A stretch of DNA of 43,905 bases from a bacterium (GTDB lineage: Bacteria; Pseudomonadota; Alphaproteobacteria; Rhizobiales; Aestuariivirgaceae): the NCBI GenBank assembly GCA_022842165.1, contig JALHQC010000034.1, positions 1-43,905 of the forward strand, given 5' to 3'. The position numbers and the translations under genes were made by a program. This document shows, piece by piece, positions 1-7,268 of this stretch; position 1 is the stretch's first letter, and every line of letters starts with the position of its first letter. Below the pieces are notes generated by a model. The model made no database searches and had not been told where the DNA came from. It was given only the letters and a program-made list of their open reading frames with translations.

Positions 1-1647
1 GTCATGGATTGCGACACGACCGGCATCGAGCCCGATTTCGCGCTGGTGAAGTTCAAGAAGCTGGCCGGCGGCGGCTATTTCAAGATCATCAACCAGGCGG
101 TGCCGGAAGCGCTCCGCACCATGGGCTATCAGGCGGACCAGATCGAAAAGATCATCGGCTATGCCGTGGGCCACGGCACGCTGGCCGATTCCCCCGGCAT
201 CAACCACGCGGCGCTGAAGGCCAAGGGCTTCGGCGACGAGCAGATCGCCAAGATCGAGAGCGGGCTTGCTTCCGCCTTCGACATCAAGTTCGTGTTCAAC
301 AAGTGGTCGCTTGGCGAAGACTTCTGCCGCAACGTGCTGAAGCTGTCCGACGCGCAGCTGAACGACTACGGGCTCGATCTGCTGGCCTATCTCGGATTCT
401 CGAAGTCCGATATCGACAAGGCGAACATCCATGTGTGCGGCGCGATGACTCTCGAAGGCGCCCCCGGCCTCAAGGACGAGCATCTGCCGGTGTTCGACTG
501 CGCCAACCCCTGCGGGCGGCTGGGCAAGCGCTATCTCTCTGTCGACAGCCATATCCGCATGATGGCGGCGAGCCAGCCCTTCATCTCGGGCGCCATCTCC
601 AAGACCATCAACATGCCGAACGATGCGGCAGTTGAGGATTGCGCAGCCGCCTACATGCTGTCGTGGAAGCTGGCGCTGAAGGCCAATGCGCTCTATCGCG
701 ACGGCTCTAAGCTCTCTCAGCCCCTCTCCTCGCAGCTTCTGGCGGATGAGGACGACGAGGCGGACGATGTGGCCGACACGCTGATGCAAAAGCCCATGGC
801 GGCGCGTGTCGAGACGGTTGTCGAGAAGATCGTGGAGCGGATCGTCGAGCGTGAGCGTTCGCGCGAGAAGCTGCCGAACCGCCGCAAGGGCTATACCCAG
901 AAGTCGGTCGTCGGCGGGCACAAGGTCTATCTCCGCACCGGCGAGTATGATGACGGGAAGCTGGGTGAAATCTTCATCGACATGCACAAGGAAGGTGCCG
1001 CACTTCGCGCGATGATGAACAATTTCGCCATCGCCGTATCGGTCGGCCTGCAATATGGCGTGCCGCTGGAAGAGTTCGTCGACGCCTTCACCTTCACCAA
1101 GTTCGAGCCCGCGGGCATGGTGCAGGGCAACGACTCGATCAAGAACGCGACCTCGATCCTCGATTATGTGTTCCGCGAACTGGCCGTTTCCTATCTCGGC
1201 CGCAGCGATCTTGCGCATGTCGATGCCTCCGAAATGGGCTTCGATGCATTGGGCAAGGGCGTGGGAGCGGAGGAAGCACCGCGCGTTCCGGCGGCGCGCG
1301 TGCTGTCGTCGGGCTTCGTGCGGCGTCCGAACCTCGCCACATCGAACGTGGTGGTGATGTCGCAGGCATCACCCGCACCGGCCCAGGTGCAGGCGCTGGC
1401 GATCAGGGCCGAGGCCGTGGGTGCGCTGGCTCTTGCCGAGGCAACGCCATCGGCCGGTGCCTACGAGACCTCAGCAACGGTGACCGCATCGTCGGTGGCG
1501 ATGAACCTCACCATCGACCGCCGCGCCGAAGCCCGCATGAAGGGCTATGAAGGTGACAGCTGCTCGGAGTGCGGCAACTTCACGATGGTGAGGAACGGCA
1601 CCTGCCTCAAGTGCGATACCTGCGGCTCGACGAGCGGGTGTTCGTAA
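1..1647 (+). CDS. nrdJ: Vitamin B12-dependent (class II) ribonucleotide reductase, 3' part
   Basis: The reading frame is open from the first base and ends at TAA 1645-1647, so only the C-terminal ~548 residues are present. The family reduces ribonucleotides to deoxyribonucleotides with adenosylcobalamin as radical source, in the cytoplasm and independent of oxygen. Seen here are the late catalytic-barrel and C-terminal parts of an alphaproteobacterial NrdJ, a charged linker with a [13 protein letters not shown] stretch around codons 280-293, and a Cys-rich C-terminal tail with CSEC, CLKC and DTC motifs. In this family the tail passes electrons from thioredoxin to the active site. The last 90 bp (1559-1648) occur again at 2114-2203, beyond an inserted HNH gene. 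No terminator lies directly after this stop; the likely original terminator is 580 bp downstream, after the second tail copy. Confidence 0.93.
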   Translation, partial: VMDCDTTGIEPDFALVKFKKLAGGGYFKIINQAVPEALRTMGYQADQIEKIIGYAVGHGTLADSPGINHAALKAKGFGDEQIAKIESGLASAFDIKFVFNKWSLGEDFCRNVLKLSDAQLNDYGLDLLAYLGFSKSDIDKANIHVCGAMTLEGAPGLKDEHLPVFDCANPCGRLGKRYLSVDSHIRMMAASQPFISGAISKTINMPNDAAVEDCAAAYMLSWKLALKANALYRDGSKLSQPLSSQLLADEDDEADDVADTLMQKPMAARVETVVEKIVERIVERERSREKLPNRRKGYTQKSVVGGHKVYLRTGEYDDGKLGEIFIDMHKEGAALRAMMNNFAIAVSVGLQYGVPLEEFVDAFTFTKFEPAGMVQGNDSIKNATSILDYVFRELAVSYLGRSDLAHVDASEMGFDALGKGVGAEEAPRVPAARVLSSGFVRRPNLATSNVVVMSQASPAPAQVQALAIRAEAVGALALAEATPSAGAYETSATVTASSVAMNLTIDRRAEARMKGYEGDSCSECGNFTMVRNGTCLKCDTCGSTSGCS

Positions 1648-1648
1648 G
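1559..1648 (+). repeat. Direct repeat, copy A: functional nrdJ tail
   Basis: This is the upstream copy of a 90-bp direct repeat with partner at 2114-2203, offset exactly 555 bp. It encodes the Cys-rich end of NrdJ plus stop codon. Sequence identity stops one base after the TAA, so the repeat is defined by the end of the gene rather than by downstream sequence. Confidence 0.95.
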
Positions 1649-1667
1649 GCAATTTCGCCTCTCAACC

Positions 1668-1700
1668 TTGACCTCGAATATCCCTGATGTTCGAGGTCAA
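1668..1700 (+). other. Perfect 11-bp inverted repeat downstream of nrdJ stop
   Basis: TTGACCTCGAA (1668-1678) and TTCGAGGTCAA (1690-1700) are perfect reverse complements around an 11-nt loop. No T-run follows, so it is not a standard intrinsic terminator. It lies at the left end of the inserted cassette and may be a structural element of the cassette RNA or a recognition site. Confidence 0.6.
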
Positions 1701-1705
1701 ACACT

Positions 1706-1732
1706 AAAGGAGTACAAAACATGAATCGATGA
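1706..1732 (+). other. Strong Shine-Dalgarno followed by a three-codon ORF
   Basis: AAAGGAG at 1706-1712 lies 8 nt before ATG 1721, an ideal ribosome binding site. The frame reads only M-N-R before TGA at 1730-1732. It could be a leader mini-ORF controlling the HNH gene, or the start of a gene destroyed when the cassette formed. The HNH gene itself has a much weaker site. Confidence 0.4.
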
Positions 1733-1756
1733 TCTGAAAGGCGCAGAAATAGAAAT

Positions 1757-1788
1757 GGGCACCACATCACTGCAATGACGTGGCGCCC
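1757..1788 (+). other. Hairpin in the leader of the HNH gene
   Basis: GGGCACCAC (1757-1765) pairs with GTGGCGCCC (1780-1788) with one mismatch and a 14-nt loop, 36 nt before the HNH start codon. With the hairpin at 1668-1700 it makes the 176-nt leader of the cassette look structured. No T-run follows. Confidence 0.45.
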
Positions 1789-1824
1789 TCACGATAGACC
1801 CCACTAGCAATTTAGGAATCTAAC

Positions 1825-2094
1825 ATGTCTCTTTTCTCACTACCCAGTACCGAAATCAAGAAAATCGCGGCTTGGGCCAGAGCTCTCGAAATAAACGGCC
1901 ATGACCGGAATGTGTTCCGCCAAGATCGATTTGGAATGTGGATCAAGTATTCAGAGTATGGAAAGTGCTCTCAGTATGGTTGGGAGATTGACCACATCGT
2001 CCCTCAGTCCTGGGGCGGCCTCCCTTCGTTGGAAAACGAAGTAGCCACTCACTGGAAGATGAACCGCAGCAAGGGCGACAGCTTCGCAGGCTGA
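1825..2094 (+). CDS. Small HNH endonuclease
   Basis: An 89-residue protein that is almost entirely an HNH nuclease core. Residues 38-51 carry the aromatic/glycine stretch GMWIKYSEYGK, residues 53-60 the WEIDHIVP motif with the first catalytic His at 57, and residues 71-84 the NEVATHWKMNRSKG motif with Asn71 and Asn80. This is the ββα-metal fold that nicks or cuts DNA with a divalent ion. HNH enzymes of this size occur as free-standing homing endonucleases and inside introns; ribonucleotide reductase genes are classic hosts. The start ATG 1825 has only a weak AGGA upstream. The gene is lower in GC (51%) than its neighbours, consistent with transfer. It shares reading frame with nrdJ and with the displaced nrdJ tail downstream. 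Target specificity cannot be read from sequence. Confidence 0.85.
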   Translation: MSLFSLPSTEIKKIAAWARALEINGHDRNVFRQDRFGMWIKYSEYGKCSQYGWEIDHIVPQSWGGLPSLENEVATHWKMNRSKGDSFAG

Positions 2095-2113
2095 TGTCTG
2101 CCGCCTGAAGTGG

Positions 2114-2202
2114 GCTGCTCGGAGTGCGGCAACTTCACGATGGTGAGGAACGGCACCTGCCTCAAGTGCGACACCTGCGGCTCGACGAGCGGGTGTTCGT
2201 AA
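2114..2202 (+). pseudogene. Displaced 3' tail of nrdJ (copy B)
   Basis: This stretch repeats the last codons of nrdJ with stop TAA 2200-2202, but it has no connection to the body of the gene. It differs from the functional tail by one synonymous base. A GTG at 2110-2112 is in frame and would give a 30-residue Cys-rich peptide, but no ribosome binding site precedes it. Homology may extend a few bases upstream in weakened form (TGAAGTG 2106-2112 resembles TGAAGGTG before copy A). It is best read as the original end of nrdJ left behind by the insertion. Confidence 0.85.
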
Positions 2203-2229
2203 GCGCCTCAGCGAGACCCTGAACGAGCA

Positions 2230-2262
2230 AGAGGCCGGATAAAGATCCGGCCTCTTCTGCTT
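2230..2262 (+). terminator. Likely original nrdJ terminator
   Basis: AGAGGCCGGAT (2230-2240) and ATCCGGCCTCT (2245-2255) form a perfect 11-bp stem with a 4-nt loop, followed by a short pyrimidine-rich TCTGCTTG. It sits 27 bp after the displaced nrdJ tail. That position suggests it terminated nrdJ before the cassette inserted. Confidence 0.75.
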
Positions 2263-2739
2263 GTCGGCATGCGATGGCGGGCCTTCGACTGGTGGCCTGA
2301 CATGATGGGCCGTGTACGGAGAAGGAGTGTTGCGGCCGCTTGCAAGGGTCTTGCCAGACGCTTCATCGCAAGGTTTTCCACAAAATTTTTCGGAGTGGCA
2401 TTTGAGCCACTTGACAGGGTGTCCCCGAAAAACCGGTCTGAATCGGGTGGTCGTCCGCATACGGACAATCGCGAAAGATGCCTGATTCCAGTGATGTTTC
2501 GCGCCATCCCGGAGAAATCGTCCGTTTACGGAACGAATTCCGGTTTTGCCAGCATTTACCGATTGTTAGCGAGATTTCCACATGCTGCCGAATGTTGTCG
2601 GCATATTGCCGAATCACACAAGCGGGTGCAGAAAATAAAACAATGACGGGTCAACAGCGTGATCATCATAGCTGCGTATCCGTCGGTGTGAGGCTTACCT
2701 GCGTTGTGGGGCACTAACAACACACTAGGAGAGACAGCA
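2263..2739. other. Hairpin-rich region without a recognisable gene
   Basis: About 480 bp with no convincing protein; open frames here lack a plausible start site and family resemblance. It contains several short inverted repeats: GCAAG/CTTGC (2342-2354), GTCCG/CGGAC (2453-2466), CGCGAAA/TTTCGCG (2470-2503), TCCGT/ACGGA (2521-2532) and TCGGCA/TGCCGA (2598-2612). The word TGCCGAAT occurs twice (2586-2593 and 2607-2614). It presumably holds the promoter of the Lys/Ala-rich protein and may hold a small RNA, but no known RNA family is recognised. Confidence 0.5.
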
Positions 2740-2865
2740 ATGGCTGCGAAGAAAGCTGCGAAGAAGCCTGCCAAGAAGGCGGCGAAGAAGCCTGCAAAGA
2801 AGGCTGCCAAGAAGGCCGCCAAGAAGCCGGCTAAGAAGGCCGCCAAGAAGGCCGCGAAGAAGTAA
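2740..2865 (+). CDS. 41-residue Lys/Ala tetrapeptide-repeat protein, histone H1-like
   Basis: ATG 2740 is preceded by AGGAGA (2727-2732), a good ribosome binding site, and a terminator follows the stop. After the initiator Met the protein is exactly ten tetrapeptides: seven AAKK and three PAKK, at positions 3, 5 and 8. There is nothing else, so half the residues are lysine. This resembles the C-terminal tails of histone H1 and of bacterial H1-like proteins, which bind and compact DNA or RNA by charge. Third codon positions of Ala and Pro vary between repeats (GCT, GCG, GCC, GCA; CCT, CCG), which argues for an old repeat kept for its protein sequence rather than fresh slippage. There is no signal peptide. 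A nucleic-acid-binding role is inferred from composition only. Confidence 0.8.
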   Translation: MAAKKAAKKPAKKAAKKPAKKAAKKAAKKPAKKAAKKAAKK

Positions 2866-2886
2866 CATCTTCGGACTACAGGACTG

Positions 2887-2924
2887 GACCCCGGTTGGCT
2901 CTGCCTCCGGGGTCAGTTCTTTTC
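2887..2924 (+). terminator. Rho-independent terminator of the Lys/Ala-rich gene
   Basis: GACCCCGG (2887-2894) pairs with CCGGGGTC (2907-2914) around a 12-nt loop, followed by AGTTCTTTTC. It lies 21 bp after the stop codon. Confidence 0.85.
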
Positions 2925-2941
2925 AGAACCTGCGCAAACAT

Positions 2942-2969
2942 GAAAAGGGCCGCATCATCTGCGGCCCTT
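2942..2969 (-). terminator. Rho-independent terminator of the first L,D-transpeptidase gene
   Basis: On the minus strand, AAGGGCCGC (2969-2961) pairs with GCGGCCCTT (2953-2945) around a 7-nt loop and runs into TTTTC. It sits 21 bp past the stop codon of the gene at 2991-3851. Confidence 0.85.
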
Positions 2970-2990
2970 CATGCATCCGGGGTCTTGCGG

Positions 2991-3851
2991 TTACTGGTAG
3001 ACGTAGACCTTGGCGCCCACTTTCACCCGGTCATAGAGATCGATGACGTCGGTGTTCATCATGCGGATGCAGCCAGAGGAGACGGCGCCGCCGATCGAGG
3101 CGGCATTGTTGGTGCCGTGAATGCGGTACATGGTGCCGCCGATATAGAGTGCTCGCGCCCCCAGCGGATTTTCCGGCCCGCCTTCCATCACGTCCGGCAG
3201 GAAGTGGCCCTTCGCGGCTTCGCGCTCGATCATCACCTGCGGCGGGCGCCATGTGGGCCACTCGGCCTTGTTGACGATGCGCGAATTGCCCGACCACTGG
3301 AAGCCCTCGCGGCCCACGCCCACCTTGTAGCGCCGCGCCTTGCCGTCACCCATGACGAGATAGAGCGCGCGTTCCGGCGTTCTGACGATCAGGGAGCCGG
3401 CGGCGTATTTGGCGCCTTCCTTCCAGCTCACGACTTCCGACGTCGCATAGTCGGCCGCTGCCGCCTTGCCGGTCGAAGTGCGTTGCAGGCCGGAACGGGG
3501 CTTGTTGCCGAACAGGCACTTGAGGAAACCGCCGCAGCCGCTGCGGCTGGCGGCAACGCGCCGGGGCGCAGGCGTCGCGCGGGCGGCCTCGCGCTTTTTC
3601 TTCGCGGCAAGTAGCTTTGCCTTCGTCGCGGCTTCAGCCTTGTTCCTGGCGTCGAGCTTCTTGGCCTCGGCCTTCCTGGCCTCGAGCTTTTTGGCTTCCG
3701 CCTTGCGGTTGGCCTCCGCCTTCTTCTTCTTGATGAGGATCAGTTCCTGCTCGGTCGGCGTTGCGGCCTGAGAGGAAACCTGCGGCACCGCCAGAACCGG
3801 CAAGGCCGCGACCATGAGAAACATCAGAACTTTCCGCATCCACCTATCCAT
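2991..3851 (-). CDS. L,D-transpeptidase (YkuD domain) with basic Ala/Lys/Glu-rich N-terminal segment
   Basis: A 286-residue exported protein. A signal peptide (about residues 5-30) is followed by a highly charged KKAEA-type segment (about 40-92), probably helical or coiled. The C-terminal half is the YkuD catalytic domain with HGTN (245-248) and SSGCIRM (258-264), Cys261 being the nucleophile. Such enzymes make 3-3 crosslinks in peptidoglycan or attach proteins to meso-diaminopimelate in the periplasm. The [14 protein letters not shown] block before the active site is shared with the enzymes at 26278 and 38160. An internal ATG at 3839 starts directly at the hydrophobic core, but AGGTGG abuts it with no spacing, so the upstream start is kept. 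The gene is divergent from the secreted protein at 4006. Confidence 0.9.
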   Translation of the reverse strand: MDRWMRKVLMFLMVAALPVLAVPQVSSQAATPTEQELILIKKKKAEANRKAEAKKLEARKAEAKKLDARNKAEAATKAKLLAAKKKREAARATPAPRRVAASRSGCGGFLKCLFGNKPRSGLQRTSTGKAAAADYATSEVVSWKEGAKYAAGSLIVRTPERALYLVMGDGKARRYKVGVGREGFQWSGNSRIVNKAEWPTWRPPQVMIEREAAKGHFLPDVMEGGPENPLGARALYIGGTMYRIHGTNNAASIGGAVSSGCIRMMNTDVIDLYDRVKVGAKVYVYQ

Positions 3852-3871
3852 TCATCTGCCGTCTGGCCCCC

Positions 3872-3891
3872 TGCCGGGTTCTAACCCGGCA
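3872..3891. promoter_or_regulatory. Near-perfect palindrome between divergent genes
   Basis: TGCCGGGTT (3872-3880) and AACCCGGCA (3883-3891) are perfect reverse complements separated by only 2 nt. A 20-bp dyad with almost no loop is more typical of a protein-binding operator than of an RNA hairpin. It lies between the divergent starts at 3851 and 4006, so it could serve either gene. Confidence 0.4.
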
Positions 3892-4005
3892 AAGCCTGCG
3901 CAATCAATCACTTTGCCGTTCCGGGACGGATCGCAATTGCCGTTCATGGCATGTTCACCTATGTTCGGCGACAAGTCCCCGCCCCCTGCAAACAAGGAAC
4001 ACCGG

Positions 4006-5217
4006 ATGCACTATTCCCGTAAAATCTTTATTATTCTTTGCCTTTCCGGCACCGCTCTCGCGTTTCCCGCCATGGCGCAGGAAGACGAGGTGCCAGCGGT
4101 CGCACAGGCCTTCTTCGACAATATCGAGCGTCAGACCCAGTCTGAGGTCGACTATGAGTCGGCCGAGGAAGACGGTGACGGCAACGTGACCATCACCAAC
4201 ATGACGATGACCCGCAAGGCCGTAGGCGAGGAGCCGGCTCTGACCTTCAAGATGGCGGAAGCCACGCTCGAAGACGTCACTGAAGAAAGCGAATCGCTTT
4301 ACAAGGTCGGCAGTGCCAGCTTCACGGGCGTGACGGTGGATGTGACCAGCAAGGACTTCTCCTTCACCGTGGCGATGCCCGAAAGCTCGGCCGAGGGCTG
4401 GTTCATCCGCGAGCTTGGCGACAACCCGACGCCGCTGGAAACCATGCTGTCCGCCTCGACGCTGGCCAACAAGATGACGGGCGGCAAGATCACCATCACC
4501 GCGATGGGGCAGACGGTGACCGCCGATGGCCTCGAATCGACGTGGGATGGCGACCCGAACACCGGCTCCGGCAGCTACACGATGAAGCTCGTCAACATCG
4601 CCATCCCGGAATCGATCATCGCGCTGGCGGACCAGGGCGGCATGCTGAAGCAGCTTGGCTACACGAGCCTCAGCTTCGACATTTCCGGCGGCGGCAAGGT
4701 GGAGATGAACAAGGAGATGGTCAACTACGACGTGAACTTCGGCATCGCCGGGCGTGACATGGCGGCACTCAAGTTCAACGTGAATGCCGGAGACATTCCG
4801 CTGGCCGTATTCGCCGAACTGCAGAACGCGCAGAAGGCCGGCAAGGAACCGGACTTCGCGGCGCTGATGCCGCAGATCCAGAACATCACGCTCTCGGGCC
4901 TGTCGTTCCGTTTCGAGGATGCTTCGCTGACGAAGAAACTGCTGCCGATGCTGGCAGCCATGCAGGGGATGGACGAGAAGACGCTGGTCGCCAGCGCCGG
5001 GCCGATGATGCAGCTGGGCCTCATGCAGCTTCAGAACGAGGCCTTCGCCAAGCAGGCGAGCGCGGCGGTGAACAGCTTCCTCAACGATCCGAAGTCGATC
5101 ACCATCACGGCGGCGCCTGCCGCTCCGGTGAAGGTGTCGGACATCATGGCGATGAACCCCAATGCGCCGGGTGAAGCGATCACCAAGCTGGGCGTATCGG
5201 TAAGCGCCAACGACTGA
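4006..5217 (+). CDS. Exported protein of unknown function, 403 aa
   Basis: ATG 4006 is chosen because AAGGA (3994-3998) precedes it and the product then starts with a standard signal peptide ending in AMAQ (about residue 25). The frame is open further upstream, but that extension is not protein-like. The mature part is acidic and rich in Thr, Met and Gly, with repeated beta-strand-like phrases such as ITITNMTM, ITLSGLSFRF and DFSFTVAMP. It has two similarly built halves, each ending in a Met/Leu/Ala-rich stretch, and no transmembrane segments after the signal. This suggests a periplasmic beta-rich protein that binds lipid or the envelope. I do not recognise a named family. A GC-rich hairpin with TTTT follows at 5244-5274 and probably terminates it. 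Confidence 0.8.
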   Translation: MHYSRKIFIILCLSGTALAFPAMAQEDEVPAVAQAFFDNIERQTQSEVDYESAEEDGDGNVTITNMTMTRKAVGEEPALTFKMAEATLEDVTEESESLYKVGSASFTGVTVDVTSKDFSFTVAMPESSAEGWFIRELGDNPTPLETMLSASTLANKMTGGKITITAMGQTVTADGLESTWDGDPNTGSGSYTMKLVNIAIPESIIALADQGGMLKQLGYTSLSFDISGGGKVEMNKEMVNYDVNFGIAGRDMAALKFNVNAGDIPLAVFAELQNAQKAGKEPDFAALMPQIQNITLSGLSFRFEDASLTKKLLPMLAAMQGMDEKTLVASAGPMMQLGLMQLQNEAFAKQASAAVNSFLNDPKSITITAAPAAPVKVSDIMAMNPNAPGEAITKLGVSVSAND

Positions 5218-5235
5218 GTCCTGTTCGTCTCCTCA

Positions 5236-5316
5236 CTCTCGTCATGGCCGGGCGCGTCCCGGCCATCTGCTTTTGTGGATGGAGATGCCCGGGACTGCGC
5301 CCGGGCATGACGAGAG
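5236..5316. repeat. REP-like double-palindrome intergenic element
   Basis: Two GC-rich hairpins, ATGGCCGGG/CCCGGCCAT (5244-5266) and ATGCCCGGG/CCCGGGCAT (5285-5308), are nested inside an outer inverted repeat CTCTCGTCATG (5236-5246)/CATGACGAGAG (5306-5316). This 'GTCATGGCCGGG...CCCGGGCATGAC' arrangement is a common extragenic repeat in alphaproteobacterial genomes. It lies between the convergent ends of the 4006 gene and aspS and probably ends transcription of both. Confidence 0.75.
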
Positions 5317-5325
5317 TAGTGGAGA

Positions 5326-7104
5326 TCAAGCCTCCGGCAGGTTCAGCCGGATGTGCAGCTCACGGAGCTGCTTGGGCGTTGCGACCGAGGGCGCGCCCAT
5401 CAGCAGGTCCTGGGCCTGCTGGTTCATCGGGAAGAGCGTGATCTCGCGGAGGTTCGTCGCGCCCACCACCAACATCACGATGCGGTCGACGCCGAAGGCC
5501 ATGCCGCCGTGGGGTGGCGCGCCATACTGGAAGGCGCGGTACATGCCGCCGAACTGCTCCTCGACCTCGGCCTTGCTCTTGCCGGTCAGTTCGAAGGCCT
5601 TCACCATCGTTTCCGGCGAGTGGTTGCGGATCGAGCCCGACGCAATTTCATAGCCGTTGCAGACCATGTCGTACTGATAGGCCTTGATGGTCAGCGGTTC
5701 CCTGGTGTTCAGCGCTTCAATCCCGCCCTGTGGCATCGAGAAGGGATTGTGCGCAAAGTCTACCCGCTTCTCCTCATCGTCCCACTCGTAGAAGGGGAAG
5801 TCGACGATCCAGGCGAGCGCGAATTCATTCTCGTTGACCTGGCCCAGTTCCTTGCCAACACGCGTGCGGGCATCGCCGGCGAACTTGACGAACTTTTCGG
5901 GCCGTCCGGCGACGAAGAAGCAGGCATCGCCCACGCCTAGGCCCATCTGTGTGCGGATGGCCTCGGTGCGCTCTGCTCCGATGTTCTTGGCGATGGGGCC
6001 GGCGCCCCCCTCCTCGCCTTCGCGCCAGAAGACGTAGCCCAAGCCCGGCTGGCTTTCGCCCTGCGCCCAGGAGTTCATGCGGTCGCAGAACGCGCGGCTT
6101 CCGCCTTTCGGCGCGGGAACGGCCCAGACTTCGACCTTCGGATCATTGGCGATCATGTTGGCGAAGACCTTGAAGCCCGAGCCTGCGAAATGCTCGGTCA
6201 CCGCTTGCATGACGATGGGGTTCCTCAGGTCCGGCTTGTCGGTGCCGTATTTCCGCATCGACACGTCATAGGGAATGCGCGGCACGTCGCGGCGCACCGT
6301 CTTGCCATTGGCGAAGCTCTCGAAGGTGTCGAGGATCACCGGCTCCATGGTTGCGAAGAGGTCTTCCTGGGTCACGAAGCTCATCTCGAGGTCGAGCTGG
6401 TAGAATTCGCCGGGCAGCCGGTCGGCGCGCGGGTCCTCGTCGCGGAAGCAGGGCGCGATCTGGAAGTAGCGGTCGAAGCCCGCCACCATGAGAAGCTGCT
6501 TGTATTGCTGCGGCGCCTGCGGCAGGGCGAAGAACTTGCCGGGATGAATGCGGCTGGGAACGAGGAAATCGCGCGCGCCCTCTGGCGAGGAAGCCGTGAG
6601 GATCGGCGTCGAGAATTCGTTGAAGCCGATGTCGTTCATCTTGTTGCGCAAGGTGGAGACCACGCGGGTGCGCGTCATGATGTTCTTGTGCAGCGTCTCG
6701 CGGCGGAGATCGAGGAAGCGGTACTTGAGGCGGATGTCTTCAGGGTAATCGGGCTCGCCGAAGATGGGCAGCGGCAGTTCAGCGGCCTGGCTCAAGACCT
6801 CGATGCCGGTGGCATAGACTTCGATCAGGCCGGTGGGCATCTCGGCGTTTTCAGTGCCTGCGGGCCGGGCCCGCACCTTACCGTCGACCCGGATCACCCA
6901 TTCGGAGCGGACCTTCTCGGCGGTCTTGAACGCCGCAGAGTCGGGGTCCGCCACGACCTGGGTCATGCCGTAATGGTCGCGGAGGTCGATGAACAGCACG
7001 CCGCCATGGTCGCGGACACGGTGAACCCAGCCGGAAATACGGATATCCTGGCCAGCATGATCGGCGCGGAGCTGGCCACAGGTGTGGCTGCGGTAGGCGT
7101 GCAT
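5326..7104 (-). CDS. aspS: Aspartyl-tRNA synthetase
   Basis: A 592-residue class II synthetase that charges tRNA with aspartate in the cytoplasm. The order is an N-terminal OB-fold anticodon domain ([20 protein letters not shown]), the class II catalytic core with motif 2 in [10 protein letters not shown], the bacterial insertion domain (GAD), and motif 3 in [18 protein letters not shown] near the end. ATG 7104 is chosen because GAGG lies 7 nt upstream and the protein then starts [10 protein letters not shown], as in relatives; the frame continues 18 codons further without resemblance. No asnS or gat genes are in the window, so whether the enzyme also charges tRNA-Asn cannot be judged. It is convergent with the 4006 gene and divergent from the DUF1615 gene. 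Confidence 0.96.
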   Translation of the reverse strand: MHAYRSHTCGQLRADHAGQDIRISGWVHRVRDHGGVLFIDLRDHYGMTQVVADPDSAAFKTAEKVRSEWVIRVDGKVRARPAGTENAEMPTGLIEVYATGIEVLSQAAELPLPIFGEPDYPEDIRLKYRFLDLRRETLHKNIMTRTRVVSTLRNKMNDIGFNEFSTPILTASSPEGARDFLVPSRIHPGKFFALPQAPQQYKQLLMVAGFDRYFQIAPCFRDEDPRADRLPGEFYQLDLEMSFVTQEDLFATMEPVILDTFESFANGKTVRRDVPRIPYDVSMRKYGTDKPDLRNPIVMQAVTEHFAGSGFKVFANMIANDPKVEVWAVPAPKGGSRAFCDRMNSWAQGESQPGLGYVFWREGEEGGAGPIAKNIGAERTEAIRTQMGLGVGDACFFVAGRPEKFVKFAGDARTRVGKELGQVNENEFALAWIVDFPFYEWDDEEKRVDFAHNPFSMPQGGIEALNTREPLTIKAYQYDMVCNGYEIASGSIRNHSPETMVKAFELTGKSKAEVEEQFGGMYRAFQYGAPPHGGMAFGVDRIVMLVVGATNLREITLFPMNQQAQDLLMGAPSVATPKQLRELHIRLNLPEA

Positions 7105-7222
7105 AGAAACCTCGCAAAGAAACAGGCAAATTCGTGCGCCAAAGCGCATGCGGGGCACGATTTGTCAAGTTTGCGGGGGTGCCGCCAGCCAGAAGCCCGG
7201 TCGCAATGGGAACAATTTTGCG

Positions 7223-7239
7223 CCGTTAACGTCCGTTAA
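7223..7239. promoter_or_regulatory. Tandem CCGTTAA direct repeat in a divergent promoter region
   Basis: CCGTTAA occurs at 7223-7229 and again at 7233-7239, one helical turn apart, between aspS and the divergent gene at 7269. It looks like a regulator site, but it has 6 bp rather than 7 bp between the TTAA cores, so it does not fit a standard CtrA box. Confidence 0.25.
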
Positions 7240-7268
7240 TCTTGTCCTCACGGTCGGGGAATGGCGGA

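Larger units (their letters stand above)
1559..2113 (+). mobile_element. Proposed HNH cassette inserted at the 3' end of nrdJ
   Basis: A 555-bp unit is bounded by a direct repeat: 1559-1648 matches 2114-2203 at 89 of 90 bases. The only difference (T1617 versus C2172) is synonymous, GAT to GAC. Between the repeats are 465 bp holding a structured leader and an HNH endonuclease gene. The HNH gene is 51% GC by hand count (139 of 270), visibly lower than nrdJ, where one 60-base line counts 67%. The second tail is followed at 2230 by a strong hairpin, as expected for the native end of nrdJ. The simplest reading is that the cassette entered about 30 codons before the stop, brought its own nrdJ tail, and displaced the original. 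Boundaries are inferred from the repeat ends; no transposase, integrase or terminal inverted repeats are visible. Confidence 0.6.

Noticed and set aside
1649-2113. Group I or group II intron interrupting nrdJ
   Set aside because: The nrdJ frame is complete and stops before the insert, the repeats include the stop codon, and I see no conserved intron core sequences. Splicing is not needed to give a whole protein.
1559-2203. Intein with an HNH domain
   Set aside because: A stop codon separates nrdJ from the HNH gene, and the residues before the downstream tail are Val-Gly, not the His-Asn of an intein end.
2269-2646. 125-codon open frame on the plus strand
   Set aside because: No ribosome binding site, no recognisable domain, and it covers many short inverted repeats; it is more likely non-coding.
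6190-7239. 349-codon frame antisense to aspS
   Set aside because: It is a GC-rich shadow of aspS in another frame, with His/Arg/Ala bias and no family resemblance.
7223-7239. CtrA box between aspS and the DUF1615 gene
   Set aside because: The TTAA cores are 6 bp apart, not 7.
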